Assembly (NCBI RefSeq): GCF_001039355.2
Contig: NW_019776020.1
Coordinates: 22,448-86,447 of the forward strand
Direction: 5' to 3'
Origin: Lingula anatina
Taxonomy: Eukaryota > Brachiopoda > Lingulata > Lingulida > Lingulidae
DNA length: 64,000 bases
Numbering within the stretch: the stretch's first letter is position 1; each line of letters starts with the position of its first letter. Position numbers and translations under genes: made by a program. Positions 44,984 to 57,858 of the stretch are shown here, one piece after another. The notes below the pieces were generated by a model. It had not been told where the DNA came from. It ran no database searches and worked only from the letters and a program-made list of their open reading frames with translations.

Positions 44984-45029
44984 CTACAAATATACTTAAA
45001 CAGGTCAAATTGATCTCTGGGTCTGGACA
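44984..45029 (-). other. MYO1B: Candidate 46-nt leader exon of the myosin gene
   Basis: A 46-nt block sits between a TTTTTTCAG acceptor and a GTAAGTA donor on the minus strand, both strong by eye. It lies between the first coding exon and the promoter-like region at 58.6 kb, so it may be a 5' UTR exon. Two of its frames are open (one reads SRPRDQFDLFKYICR), so a coding role in another transcript is not excluded. There is no family support. Confidence 0.4.
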
Positions 45030-46533
45030 CTGAAAAAACAAAGCAAAATTCTTATTAATATTTTTATTAAAAAAATAATATTAATTTTTGGTACACTTGG
45101 TACTTGTCTAATTCATTTGTGAGTTACTACTAGTTCTTTCTGAAATGAAAATCAAGAAGAAAGGGGGCAGCACATTTTGTGAAATATAGTTAAGTTTGAG
45201 ACAAGATACCACTATCCTTCCAAAAATTACAAAAGGGACAGTTTTACCGAAAAAGGAAATAAAAATAAATAAATAAAAATATAAATAAATAATATGCTGA
45301 AAATATCTTAACTTTAAGACTAAAGTTTTATTTTCGGACTAAAGTCCAATTTTTGCACCAGAGACCTCTTCAAATCTACCCCAGGGGCATTCACTGCCTT
45401 ATGTATGAAGACATACGCACATGATTCATGTAACATTATATATGATGCTTGTGCATTATCAAAATTACCATCCTGTCATTTGTGATTCAAGTTAATGACA
45501 TTAACAGTGACTGATTCAAACAAAATGGTCCACTAGGCTAGAAAACGCTGGGCACATGGCCCCATTTTCACGGCAAATGCTCAATGTCTACTACATAATC
45601 GCTCATTTCATGCGACAGGGTGCGCTGTAAATGCCTGACCAATTAATCAAGAGTAATGTACACAAATGGATCACTCTAATTTGGTTAAAGCCATCTGTCA
45701 TAAAAATGATCAATGGCTACCATTTTTCAAGGTTACAAATCAGGATGGTATAGTTCCCTTCGTAATGCATATTTTGACTGAAAAAAATCATTTCACTTTT
45801 CAGATCAGCTCTGAAACAATAACATCCTATTCATTAAATAAAAATGAGGTCCAGTGTTAAATCTTTGTATATCATATAATGTACAGTGTATGGAGGAGAG
45901 GTTTCAGAAAATGCTTTCTTTTTAAAAAGATGTCAGATCTGAAACAAACATTTTCCTTGAAAAAAAAAACAAGTCTTAAAAATAATATGCACAAAAAAAA
46001 TGAAATTAGACTCTACAAGAACTGCACATGTTTTTTTTTCTATTATTATTTTTTATCATATATTTTATTACATCTACTGGACCAGATATGGGCTTTACTA
46101 AAAAGCCAACATTCTTTCAAATATTTCTTCCCCAACGTTCACTGTGCTGGAGGAAGGAAATTTGTGCAAAAAAGAAGTGATGGAACGGTTCAGATATTGA
46201 AAAATATAACTTTTCTTTTTTCAAGTGTTTCACTTCTATTGTGAAAAGAAAGTACCGGTTCCATTCAACATGACACCCACAAGAATTCAGTTTTTGTATT
46301 ACACAAAGATTACATGTATCTACTGTACTGTTTTGTATTCAGCAGGTGTAAGTGACTCCAGAAAAAAAAATATACAAAGCATTATCTTTCAAAAACGACA
46401 ATTGAACACGATGCTGATGTATAAAAAGTGAGTTAAAGAAAAGGTGCAGTCAAAAGCAAGTGGATAATATTAGTATGTTTTTTACAATAGGTTTTCACTT
46501 ATATCTGTATTTTTCTGAACACAGCCCTGTCAC

Positions 46534-46538
<5 letters not shown>

Positions 46539-46574
<36 letters not shown>
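46539..46574. repeat. (TC)n microsatellite
   Basis: About 18 TC dinucleotides in the leader intron. Confidence 0.9.
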
Positions 46575-46576
<2 letters not shown>

Positions 46577-49500
46577 TACATTAAAAGTCCAATGATGATA
46601 AACTAAAACATGCATAATAAACACTACAAAATAAGCCCAGCTCTTCTCAATATTAACACCAAAATTTCCTCTTTAGGACATAATTTTCATTACAAGTCTG
46701 TGGCCATACATGCAGCAAAGATTTAAGTGTGTTATATGAGAGATCCTCAGGTGTGCATGTAAGCATCATGTTTACCTGGCCATGTAAGCCCTACAACGAT
46801 ATTTTATATACCAGTACTGCAGGCAAAGTCTTGTGTAGAACATCAAATTATCTCTTCCAGCAATTCTTGTACATCAGACTCCCAGGGCGCGACACAAGCC
46901 TCCATCAAGCTATATCAAGTCACATGCATCCAACGACTTACCGCACACGTGCAGTACATTTGTCTCGTGCATGCTGTAAGTGTGGCACTGTCTGGCTTCT
47001 GGAGATGCAGACAAATTGTTCGACTGTTCTTACATGTCACATTGGAGATTATGCTTCATAAAGACTAATTGTTTCGTGGTACATAAAACCCTCACTGTGC
47101 ATGTGCCTACGCGTTGGCTGGCTGCGAGGGAAAAGTGACTTTTGTCACATGATCTCACGTGGGTTGTCACAAGCCCTGTTCCAATAGCTAGAGATGCTAC
47201 CCTGACTCAAAACCTTCAAGAGAAAGATGCTGACTTATCAATGCTCAATATTCCATTACAGAAATTGTCATGGTGGCCTTTTAAGCACATATGTAAATTT
47301 TATGTAAATATTGTAAAATTTCAAATATCTGTACTAACTGTTTGTCATGTTAAAGCCATTTCATTCTGTGGCTACATGCAGATCATTGATATTTTCTAGA
47401 TCACTTCATAACATCTTTTGCTGCTGCACATCCCTTGGCGTGATCTCATGTGGTAACTTTAAGCTTGGCATCTTTATATTGAATAACACTAATAAGTCGC
47501 AAATCTTTTTATTCTTCACACTGAAGGTTTTAGATCTGGACGCACAAAGTCATAAAAGTGGAAAGGCATCTTCAGCCAATGTTTTTCGTGCCATATATGC
47601 TCATGGCAATAAATAAGATTATTTTGCTCTGCTATACACTTCTGCTTTTAAAACTGAACAGATAAATTTGTTTGACTTACACCAGTACTAACTGAATCTA
47701 TTCAATACCTGGATTATTTCACCCTATCTTAATTCTTCCATAATTCCATCACTTAAAATTTATGACACAGATAAAGACAAACAAAAAAGAAAATCTATGT
47801 TAAAGCCCTACAAAATAAGCTTTGTCTGACCACGAAATTTAAATTAAACTCTTAGGCTGTGTCCACATCTGGCTAGGCTTAGACTTTTCATATCTGTATA
47901 CAAAATTTTTCCACTTATGGACAAACAAACTGGTAAATAATAATCAAACACTTATTTCGCTCTTTAAAAATCAAAATAAACAAAATGACGAAGAGAAGAG
48001 CTTCTGTAACATGATTGCAAAAGCTGACCTACAAATACATGCTGTCAGATTGCAGCACACAAAATAACAGGAAAATTATTGTCTTGGGTTCATATTCAAA
48101 CACAGAATAGGCCCAAGTTAAAAATGATATGAATGCCCCTTGCATGAGCCGTCGACCCCCTCCTAGCAGCCAGGTAGAACAGGTAGAGCAGTCTTATCAC
48201 AAAGAGGAGTGATATATAATTAGGTCATAACCAGTAACAGATAAACCAGGAGTTAACGAGGCGAGGTTCTTGTGATGGTCGCGTGCACGAAATAGGACTG
48301 AGCTGTCACTTATATATCTTGCAGAGGCGTGAAGTATCTGACTTGTAGAACACTCTTGCTGAAGTCAAGAACAAAAGGCGCTCTGAGGTGTAACTCACTT
48401 TCTGTTATGTATACGAGATACTCCTAAATCTGGGCCTTTCGTTCTTTTGTTCTATGTATCCTAGAATCCCCCATAGTATAATTTACATGACTGCAAGTTA
48501 AGGGATCCTATTCTAACATAAGCTTGCTTTTTTATCACTATCAATAAACAGGAAAACACAGATATATGAACATAAGACCGTGCCAATGTCACTAGACAAT
48601 AACAATTTGGTATCCAATTAATCACGGAAAAATACTTGTACAAGTTAGATAAGACTGCTTTGTATTACTTAATAAAATGAAAATGATATTTCTGCTAATA
48701 CAGGTCTGTAATCGCAGTAAGCTGAATTGTTTCACTTCCCTACTTTGAATGTTATATATTGTCACTTTGGCATTTATGAAGGTTGGGTTTATTTTTAGTG
48801 ACCTACTAGTTTAGATAATAGATGCATGTACAAAGACAATGATGACATGCATGGCCCATGCATTTCTATTCATTTTATATACTCCCAGTGTGAATAGATG
48901 CATGTACCAAGTATATGTGTGGGTGTACACGCATGCATTTTTTCTATGCATGGATTTTTTTTAGATTTTATTTTTTGGTCATTTAAATTTTGGTGGATTT
49001 TATCATTTAGATTTAATAGTATGTGCAAAATAATTGAAGTATTAATTTCATGTAACCTTATAATAACTTTCAAGTAGACTCCCTGCCCACTCTTGATTTT
49101 TTAAAAAGGTACAGATAATTTGCTTTAAAGCTACTAGTAACTGCATGAGACTTAAATTTCCTGCCAAAATGAATTTTCCTGGGGTAAAGGCCAATGTTTT
49201 CCTGCTTTATTATTGCTTGATCCATCCTTGCACATGGATTCGATGTTTTATTCCATTTTTAATTACATAATTTAGTTGAACATGACAACCCAGTCATTAT
49301 TACGACATCTGCCATCATACATATTGCATCATCTTCATACAAAAATGAGGGAGGGGGGGGGCGTTTTGTATGGCGGCCCTGTGCCATGTATAATATAGAT
49401 GTCGCAAGCTGGCAATGACTACAGCAAGGATTATGAAAACGTATTTATGACAAAACAGTACACTTCAGATAAATTTTATCTTAAGGGATTTAAAAATGCA

Positions 49501-51534
49501 TGGAGAAAATCTCTAGATATTAGTTATCATGGGGAAAATCCCATGGAGTGTTTTTGAGTAAATATTCATGAAAACTCTCTCTTTTCATCTTTTGTCGATG
49601 TATCTTTGATTTGATTAAAAAAATCCATCCGGCTTTAAAAAATGTAAACACAAATCACTATATGATTGAATGCTTCACTTATTAATTTTCAGAATTAAGA
49701 AGGCAAGCAATGTATTGCTCCAGAAGATATGAAATTTGTTTACTAAATCTATACTAGAAGTTGATAGTTATATTATGGCAATTAATGTGAGTTCTGAGAT
49801 GGTTGTACTTTTCTTCAAGAGGACAAAATGGCAGGAATTGTAAGATAGCATTTAAAAAATCGGCCTTCTAGGCTCTTTGTAAAATGCAACCTTATTAGGT
49901 AAGTCTCTAAAAGCTGAAATTTTAGCCCAAAAACTCCTTCACAGCTTTTTGAGGTGATCTATAGTTCCAATACAGATAGCTCAGCATTAATGTAAGAGTT
50001 TATGTTGGGCTTTCATCATCTAAACAGCTAATCCTCCTGATACAGCACACAACTAATCACACCTTGGTATCATCAACAAAGGTTTGCAGGTCAAAATATT
50101 ATTTCACACTCCCCACTTCAGAAAGATGACAATTGCGCACAGTAAGCTGTGATATTAATAAATGGACATGTGTTATTATGTGCCATAATAACCCTGTTCT
50201 AAGAAAACAGCTTAGGTGACCAGGAATATTGATACTGGTACTTCGACACAAATACCTGCTTTACCCAGACACAATATAATCCTAATGTACAAAAAAAAAA
50301 AAAAATCAAAAATGGTGTTTCTTGTCCTGATACTAATTTAATTTCAAATATATATGAAAATCTTGTGAAAGGTAAATCACTAGAGCTATGTAAATCCATC
50401 TTGGCATACTACTAGTATGTAGTGAATGATGGGCAAGGTAATACAAAATTGAACCCCAGGCAGTCTGTTTTTTAACTCAAAACCAAAATCTCAGCACTTG
50501 CCGTTACCCCAGCACTGTAAGACATACTGTCAAGTTTGATCAAGAAGAGTCAAATAATCTTGCTCAGTTGTATGATTATGTAATATTATTAAGATTCAAA
50601 GAAAAGAATACTTACAAATTTATAGGTTTATAAGTAAGTCTAAAAAGATGACACGCCGGCTTCCAAGGGTCTGTAACCCATATTTTTTACTTTTGTCATT
50701 CTTTATATTCATTCTCAATGACAAATGTCACACAAAATGTTCCATAAAAAAATGATCCAGCCAGTTTAAAATGGAGGTGGTGGGGGCTTTCTTGTATTTG
50801 TTATCTTGTTTACATTGCAAGTCTTTTATGGAGATGCTGTGTACATAAAAGGGCACATTTAGGGGCACACATGCATAAAAGAAGTTAAACATTACCTGTA
50901 ACACAGGTAAATATTGCTTGGTAAAAATCACTGGTGGATGAAGACTGTGATTTTTGACGATTTGAAAATGGTATTCGAAAAGACAATTCTGATTTACAAA
51001 CCTGAGTGTAAAGAAAATTTAAAAGTAGACTGCACAATTTGGCTGTGGTGAGGATACGTCAAATAGTGCTTTGATTTAGGATCTGAAGGACAAACTTTAA
51101 ATCCAACAATTCCTGCTTTTAAACCTACTTCACGAAGTTGTGTAGTATAAATTATAGTAAATATTTAGAGCACAAGCTGTAATTTTCCATCACCATTAGT
51201 TTACAATTACAGCCAAAGTGGTCACAGGCCTTAATCAGACTGTGGTGAGCAGATGTCGACATTCACTGACTGCTAGGTGGTATAGTGTCCAGGACCCTGT
51301 TATGTCAGGTAAAGTGACCCCACCACCCCCCAACCCCATCCCCAGTGCCCAAGTCTGGCTGATGCTGATTGTCTCTCATATCACTGGACCAACATGCTGT
51401 CAATTCATGAAAACATTTGCAAAATGGATATGTTCACATTGTAGATCTATCATACTAGCTATTGTGCACTAACTCCAGACACGTCATTCTGTTATTCTGA
51501 CTGCATTCAGCGAGAGTCCCCAAGGAGTTAGTGC

Positions 51535-51703
51535 CAGGGGCGGATCCAGAGATATTTTATGACAGTCTTCTAAATTATCTTTGTTGATCCATCCTCTGTT
51601 TTTGACCGTCTTCCGACGGAAAATTGCTAGACACCCATCAATGTAAACTTGAAAATCTGACCGTCTTCCAGAAGACCCAGAAGACGGCCTAAATCTGCCC
51701 CTG
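51535..51703. mobile_element. CAGGGGC-ended MITE, copy 1 (nested)
   Basis: 169 bp with ends CAGGGGCGGATCC and TCTGCCCCTG, containing internal complementary GACCGTCTTC / GAAGAC stretches. Flanks carry AGTGC on both sides, a possible 5-bp target duplication. The outer flanks look like the TA-flanked MITE family (CATTCAGCGAGAGTCCCC), implying insertion into an older element. Confidence 0.7.
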
Positions 51704-52845
51704 AGTGCAAAGTAGCTACTACGACAGACACATTGTGATTGCACTCAATAATGGTACATTTCTTTAAATTGCAATTCGCTGCTACTTACCAGGTACTACT
51801 AGTTCTCTATATCATGAAAACGAAACAGAAGCTTAAAAAACACCTTGGTAAATTCAATGTACAATTCAACTCAGCCAAACACTGCAGCATACCAATCACA
51901 GTCCATGAATGTGCATCACACCATCTCCAGCACACCTGAATCGCGTTATTACAAAACCGTCAATTACTTATAGCTAGGCTTCCTGTTACATGAAACTTCG
52001 ATACTTGTCAGTTTTCATGTGCTGTTCCTCTCGACTCCTGTCATCTTTACAGTCTGAGAGCGTTCAAACACGCAAATACTGACAATGCTGCCGGTGATGA
52101 ACAATAAAATTTTCAAGAAAAGCTAAAAAAATTGTCACATTGGTCCAAGGGACTGGCAACAAGTTTAAGAGGCACTGTTATGAATGTAAAGTTTGTCAAG
52201 CAAAAAAAATCCTTCAGTTTGGCAAATTTTCCATATCTGCCAGAAAAATGCATACTGCCTGTACCAAGCAATTTTGAGAGAGAAAGAGAGAGAGAGGGGG
52301 GAGGGGGCTTTTTGTTAACAAGTGGATCTTTTTACCATAATGGCATAGAACCAAGATCAAATTTTGATTCCTAGACAAAATAGCTATTCCTAAACCCCTA
52401 AACTTGCAGTAAGAGGATATTTATGTTCATTATTCTTTAAGAAAGGGACATGCTTCTGAGATATCATCTGAGAATGTGGTAAATAAATAAACAAATAAAC
52501 AAACAAATACATAAATAATACTAGCCAAAAGGCAATCTTTCCAATTATTAAATTAATAAAAACAAAAACCGCTAATTTTAAAGATACCATCAATAAATTT
52601 TCTATTTTGCTGCAACCTTATCTGCTGTCTGATTATAAAAGGCAGATGAAGAGGTGATATCATCTTATTTATATTACAGTATGGGAGATAAAAAGCATCA
52701 TCCGTCATTGTTATTTGTCATTTGTGTCTCTATGATTTACTGATGATTTATGCTAAGAGAAAAAACAATTTAATCTAATTTGATAATCATAGCTAGATAT
52801 ATAACATAATATATGACAACAGTATGGTTGCTGTCAATAGATTCT

Positions 52846-52846
52846 G

Positions 52847-52881
<35 letters not shown>

Positions 52882-52918
52882 CGTGTATGCCTGTGTGTGT
52901 GTGTGTGTGCGCATGTGA
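52846..52918. repeat. (TG)n with embedded (CG)n
   Basis: An alternating purine-pyrimidine tract with about 13 TG, then five GC/CG steps, then more TG. Such tracts can adopt Z-DNA. It is otherwise an ordinary microsatellite. Confidence 0.92.
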
Positions 52919-53577
52919 GCATGTACTAAGTATGTTAATATATGTGTGTGCATTGTGCACACAAACTATGGTACAGAGAGGATATTTTAATATTTCTATT
53001 TTAAAAATGTCATATACATTCTTCATAAAAATCATAATACTGTATACCTCATAAGAAATATGATGAAAAAAATCTCCACAATAGCAGAACATTATTGTGA
53101 GTCAAAAAATGTTGGTTTCAAAGCAGGAGGTACTATAAGGCTTCTACTAGGTCTAGATACAGAAATTTCTCATTAAATTTGAACAAAATTTAACGTGTTT
53201 CCCAAAACACATTCTATGAGAAATTCATTTTAATAAAAAAAATTATTCCAAAGTTATGAAAAGATGACTGGCTTTGTGTCAGGTAGTTTTTTTTTCATAA
53301 AATCTAAAAAAAGAAATCATACATTAGAATAAGTAGGTATGAAATTTGTGAACATTTACCGTAGATTGCCAAACCTTTACAGGACCACTGAACAGATCTT
53401 AGTCACAGTTGTCTCCTTCATTTAATAATTTATAACACAAAAAAGAATGGTTTGATGTTTTGATCATTCCACAAACATGTTTGCTCAAGCCACAAAACTT
53501 ATTTTCCACCACATCAATGAGAAAGAGAAAGAGTTCTTCCCCAAAATATTGACTTCTAAAAGAAGATAATTTTTAGA

Positions 53578-53675
53578 ATCATAAAAAATGTGGACATGAG
53601 ATGGGTCCGAGCTAGCATCTCCTACAATCATAAAAAATGTGGACATGAGATGGGTCCGAGCTAGCATCTCCTATA
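53578..53675. repeat. 49-bp tandem duplication
   Basis: Two virtually identical copies of a unit starting ATCATAAAAAATGTGGACAT and containing GGGTCCGAGCTAGCATCTCC. Their identity suggests a recent origin. Confidence 0.9.
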
Positions 53676-54059
53676 TATATTTTAAGTTCATATCTGTCAC
53701 ATTAAGAAGGGATACACTCAAAATGTTCTTGAATGGATTCTAAGCTGTAAGAAGGGAATACCAAAGTGACAGACAGACAGACAGACACATGAATTTCAAT
53801 GTCTTACCTGACCTATTCTTTTTCTTTAATTTTCTTAGTTTAAGTGGAATATTTTAGGGTAGGGTCAACTGAAGAGAATTTTTCCCCACCATAACCACCA
53901 AAACCACAACAATAAGATTACTGTGCACTGGACTTATACATATTCATAAAAAACTGCCTTTCCTAACATGACTTCTACAAAGGTCAAGAAGAAAAAAAGT
54001 TGCGATCACCATTCCTTTTTTTTCCTTTTCGGACAGGTACCTCTAAGGCAGGGTTCCCA

Positions 54060-54275
54060 TACCTAGATTGATCTAACAGGATCAATCCATCTCCAAGGGG
54101 TTTCTCGCTATATTGCCTTCAGCTTAAGCAGCTTAGATGTCAGGCACACCTACTGAAGCTGCAAAACTACAATTAATTACCCCCTAGCAGCTTCAGTAGG
54201 CGTGGCAGATATCTAGGTCGCTTAAGCTGATTGCCTTTTAGTGAGATTCTCATTGGAGATGAATCGATCCACAGT
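54060..54275. mobile_element. Foldback MITE, TA-flanked family, variant B
   Basis: Inverted arms TTAAGCAGCTTAGATGTCAG ... CCTACTGAAGCTG and CAGCTTCAGTAGGCGTGGCA ... CTTAAG around an AATTAATT centre. It is closest to the copy at 40.6 kb. Outer ends are diverged and limits approximate. Confidence 0.65.
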
Positions 54276-54511
54276 TGGCACGTTGGGGTCTGGAAATGGT
54301 CCCTAAGTGCACTCAGGGTTTGAGGCCTATTGGAAACCAGAGTCCCAAAAGTACTTGTGGTGTGTGATGTCGTAACTACCACACTTCCTGTGAAATATTA
54401 ACAGCGAGGAAACGTTTCTTACTTGGCACGCTTCAGGCACTCGTAGCATGATACTTGAGCTAAATGCTGAAGATGAGTTTATGAAATTTTGAAAAATCAC
54501 AGTTTTGACTA

Positions 54512-54627
54512 ACAATTTGGATTCTGTGAATAATTTTATAACAATTTGGATTCTGTGAATAATTTTATAACAATTTGGATTCTGTGAATAATTTTACAAC
54601 AATTTGGATTCTGTGAATAATTTTACA
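54512..54627. repeat. 29-bp tandem repeat, four units
   Basis: Four units of ACAATTTGGATTCTGTGAAT plus AATTTTA(T/C)A, starting at 54512, 54541, 54570 and 54599. The last two share a T-to-C change. Confidence 0.95.
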
Positions 54628-54865
54628 CCTTTTTTAAAACTAAAATGTATGATGGAGTCCTTTCTCAACCAAAATATTGATATTTTTCAGAAGATGCCAA
54701 ACAGAGCCAACGTAACTTGGTTGTACTAGTACATAGTTAAACTGCATGTTTAAGCTTCACTCCATACATCTCATCCTTAATTAACTTTCACATGCTTGCA
54801 TGTCTGACTAACGACAAAAAAATCATTAATGGAATTATCGGGTAAAAAGCACTACTGAGGAATGT

Positions 54866-54888
54866 TTTTTTTTTTTTTTTTTTTTTTG
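54866..54888. repeat. Poly(T) run
   Basis: About 23 T residues in the leader intron. Confidence 0.85.
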
Positions 54889-55357
54889 CTTTACATTTTC
54901 AGACATTCTGTGAAGTAAATCTATAAAAGCCACATGCTGTGTAGTGTGTATAAGTAATTAGCCATTTTCAAACCATTTTCCATAAAAAAGGTTTTAATTC
55001 TTAGTGATGATAGTAGAAGCAGAACTTCAACCTTCTCATTAGACAAAAATGTGCAGTGGGCGTCGTCCAGGTGACTGAAAAAATCGTCTACAGGGTATTG
55101 CAATCAATTCATTACTGCCTGGAGTTTGAAAAACTGACAATTCTAGGTCTAACCATTCCAAATATAACTTTTAATTGGCTGGCTCCAGTGTGCTACAAAA
55201 ACTAGTTACATTCGAGATATCCTGAGGCGAAGGTGCAAAGCTCTTGATAAGGAAAAGATCAGTCTAACGCACCATAACTGAAATCAGCCAATCCATCAAA
55301 AGCTTTGCTCCAAGACTTGTTTCTTATCGGTTGACAAATCCCGCGTGAAGCACATGA

Positions 55358-55522
55358 CAGGGGCAGATTGAGGTCGTCTTCTGGGATTTCTGGGCCATCA
55401 GATTTTCAAGTTTTCAATGACTAGCATCTTATTTTTTGGTTCGGAAGATGGTCAAAAATAGAAGGTGGATCAACAAAGATGATTTGGAAGAATGTCAGAA
55501 AATACCTCTGAATCCGCCCCTG
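55358..55522. mobile_element. CAGGGGC-ended MITE, copy 2 (inverted)
   Basis: 165 bp, reverse orientation relative to the copy at 51535-51703: the shared internal stretch runs GGTCGTCTTCTGGG to GATCAACAAAGATGATTTGG. Ends CAGGGGCAGATT and AATCCGCCCCTG. The flanks CATGA and CATCA differ at one base, so the target duplication is at best eroded. Confidence 0.7.
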
Positions 55523-56172
55523 CATCAATGTGATCATTATGGTGCTGTCATTGGGCACTGGTCATCTTCAATACTGATCTGTAAGCATCAGTGACTGATG
55601 CCCTCTGGCGAGTGATTTTGAGAGAGGCTAAAAAATCAAAATCTTATATTCCCTTAGAGATATGAATTTTTTTTTCATGTTGGACACACTCCAGACTGGT
55701 GGAGAAGAGGCGAGCTCCAGAACAACAGTTAATTAAGTTTTGTTTGTTTGTTTCAAAATGTCCACATTGATTCAATACAAACAAAAAAGGTTCAAATCCC
55801 TCTCCTACTCCCAAAACCTTCATCATAAATATCAGAACGCATCTAAAATGCACTATCAGTATTCAAACGTATATCAAAACCACATAATACATTCACAATC
55901 CATTTTATATGTCAAAGTATGTAATAATAATTTGGGAAAACTATTCTGAGACTAATCTTGTAATCAAAATCAGTCTTGACGATCATTAAGGTGGGTGTAG
56001 AAAAAGAATATTATGATGACAAGAGACATTTCAACCTGACATGACTTAGGGTGAACACACGCAGAATACTAATGAAAGGAATGTACCATCCTTTAGGTGG
56101 TTCAGACAAGGACAGCTTCTGACTGGAAGTGGGGCTTAGTAGGGCTTGTTTCCAATGAAACTATTGTATTAC

Positions 56173-56240
56173 CTAGATTGATCCAACTCTGCAGGGACTC
56201 TTGCTGAATGCAATCAGATTAATAAATTAGCATGCGGTGC
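56173..56240. mobile_element. TA-flanked MITE family, solo end
   Basis: TAGATTGATCCAACTCTGC and GGGACTCTTGCTGAATGCAA give the clearest family end in the window. No matching second end follows, so it is a fragment. Confidence 0.6.
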
Positions 56241-57825
56241 TGCCTCCTGGTGTTGAGAAGAATGTACAGAAAAGCTGATGATTATACTAATGTGTAGAAA
56301 ACAGCAGTTTACCTCATATTGCTCAATGTTGTTTTTTATGCAATCTGAGTAAATGACAGCACAACACAGGTGGATTGGACCAGTTTCTAGTCTTTTATTA
56401 CTACTTAAAAAGTAAATTGATTCTAAAGAGAATAAACAGGACAGGTTTTTACTTACTTGGCTCTATATTTTCACCACTACTCCACATGAGATATTAAAAC
56501 CCTATTTCACCATAGTCTAGTCTTTCACGATGACAAGTACACATGGAAATTATTTTTTGTAATCTGACAGAAGTTAGACCAATTTTCGTTCCAAATCAGC
56601 CATGTCTGAGCAGGCCTTGAGCTATCATCCTCCCCTGTCCTGTGTACATTCTTAATGTATGAAAACACAGCTATCAGCAAGCATTGCCCATCATCCAGTC
56701 ATAACTATGATATGCCAAATAAATCTTATTGCCCACACCTCCCAAACTTTTCCTCTCTCTGGAATTTTATCTAGCCACTATATTTACATGAATTTTGAAA
56801 AATATGTTTGGGGTTTGCCTGTATTTTCTTGTTTCAAACAAATAACCTTCTGGTACTTATATCAAACCAATTGTCCTTGTTAAACTTTTCCCTCATCACC
56901 TTCAGAGTGGACATATGCATAAGACATAAATAAACTGAATACACAGATAATTCTTATTAACTGCCCTTCTGTCTTGCTTTATCAGTTACAAATAAAAGTA
57001 CACCTGTGGGTACATCCTTTTAAAGAGTCACAGGTTGTTGATCATAATTTACTGGCCATGGAGGGTGACACTTAAAAGTGTGTACCATACATGATATATG
57101 TCATTACTTTTTGTTTTCCGCAACATGCACTGGTAGTTCTACCCCTATAAAAAAAGTTACTAGTACTTTCATGTTTATCTACTGGTCAAGGGCAGGTGAA
57201 AAATGTATATTTATCTTTCTTGTTTTTAAACAGGGTTTCTTTATGTCCAAGGATCCTTGAAGCACTAACATGAGAAATTTATCACATTCAGTGACCTGCT
57301 GTAGCAAAGAAAGACCTTGAATATATTATTTTTAAAAATATTTAAAAGATGCTCCACAAAATTTATAAAGATATGGTGAAAATTCAGTACAGTATTTCAG
57401 AAACACTAACTAAAAATTGACTAAAACAAACTTTTAATACATTTCATTAAAAAATTGATGATGTCAGACATTTTGAACACTCTTACCGCAGTTACACGAG
57501 TACATCTTCCATCCAATACCTCTTTGTGAAAAACAAGATTCTTGAACAGACAATCATTGCATTTAATTATTCTATTCCACCTGAGGGCACAATAATTGTA
57601 AGGAAATTAGTAAGTGACATTTTCCTTGACTAATAAATTTAGTCACCTTTACTCATTTCCCTATATAAACATCTGGAAATCAATAATAAACATGGATGAC
57701 AGGGCTGAGAGAGAACATACACCAAATGTCCAATGGCAGATCATCACACTACTCTTGTGAGCATTTTACAGTGTGCCATATTCTTTCCATTAAAATTTAA
57801 TTACATCAGCCTTTCCATTCCTCAA

Positions 57826-57858
57826 CCCCCCCCCCCCCCAAAAAAAAAAAAAAAAAAG
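57826..57858. repeat. Poly(C)-poly(A) tract
   Basis: Fourteen C followed by nineteen A. Homopolymer length may be unreliable in the assembly. Confidence 0.85.

Noticed and set aside
50605-50625. A GTAAGTA donor-like site on the minus strand inside the leader intron
   Set aside because: No convincing acceptor or open exon accompanies it, unlike the block at 44984-45029.
54512-54627. Regular short repeats that could suggest a CRISPR array
   Set aside because: The units are contiguous with no spacers, and the DNA is clearly animal.
57484-57520. A CTGCG/GTAAGA donor-like site on the minus strand
   Set aside because: It could be an alternative leader exon, but there is no clear acceptor or promoter signal; too weak to list.
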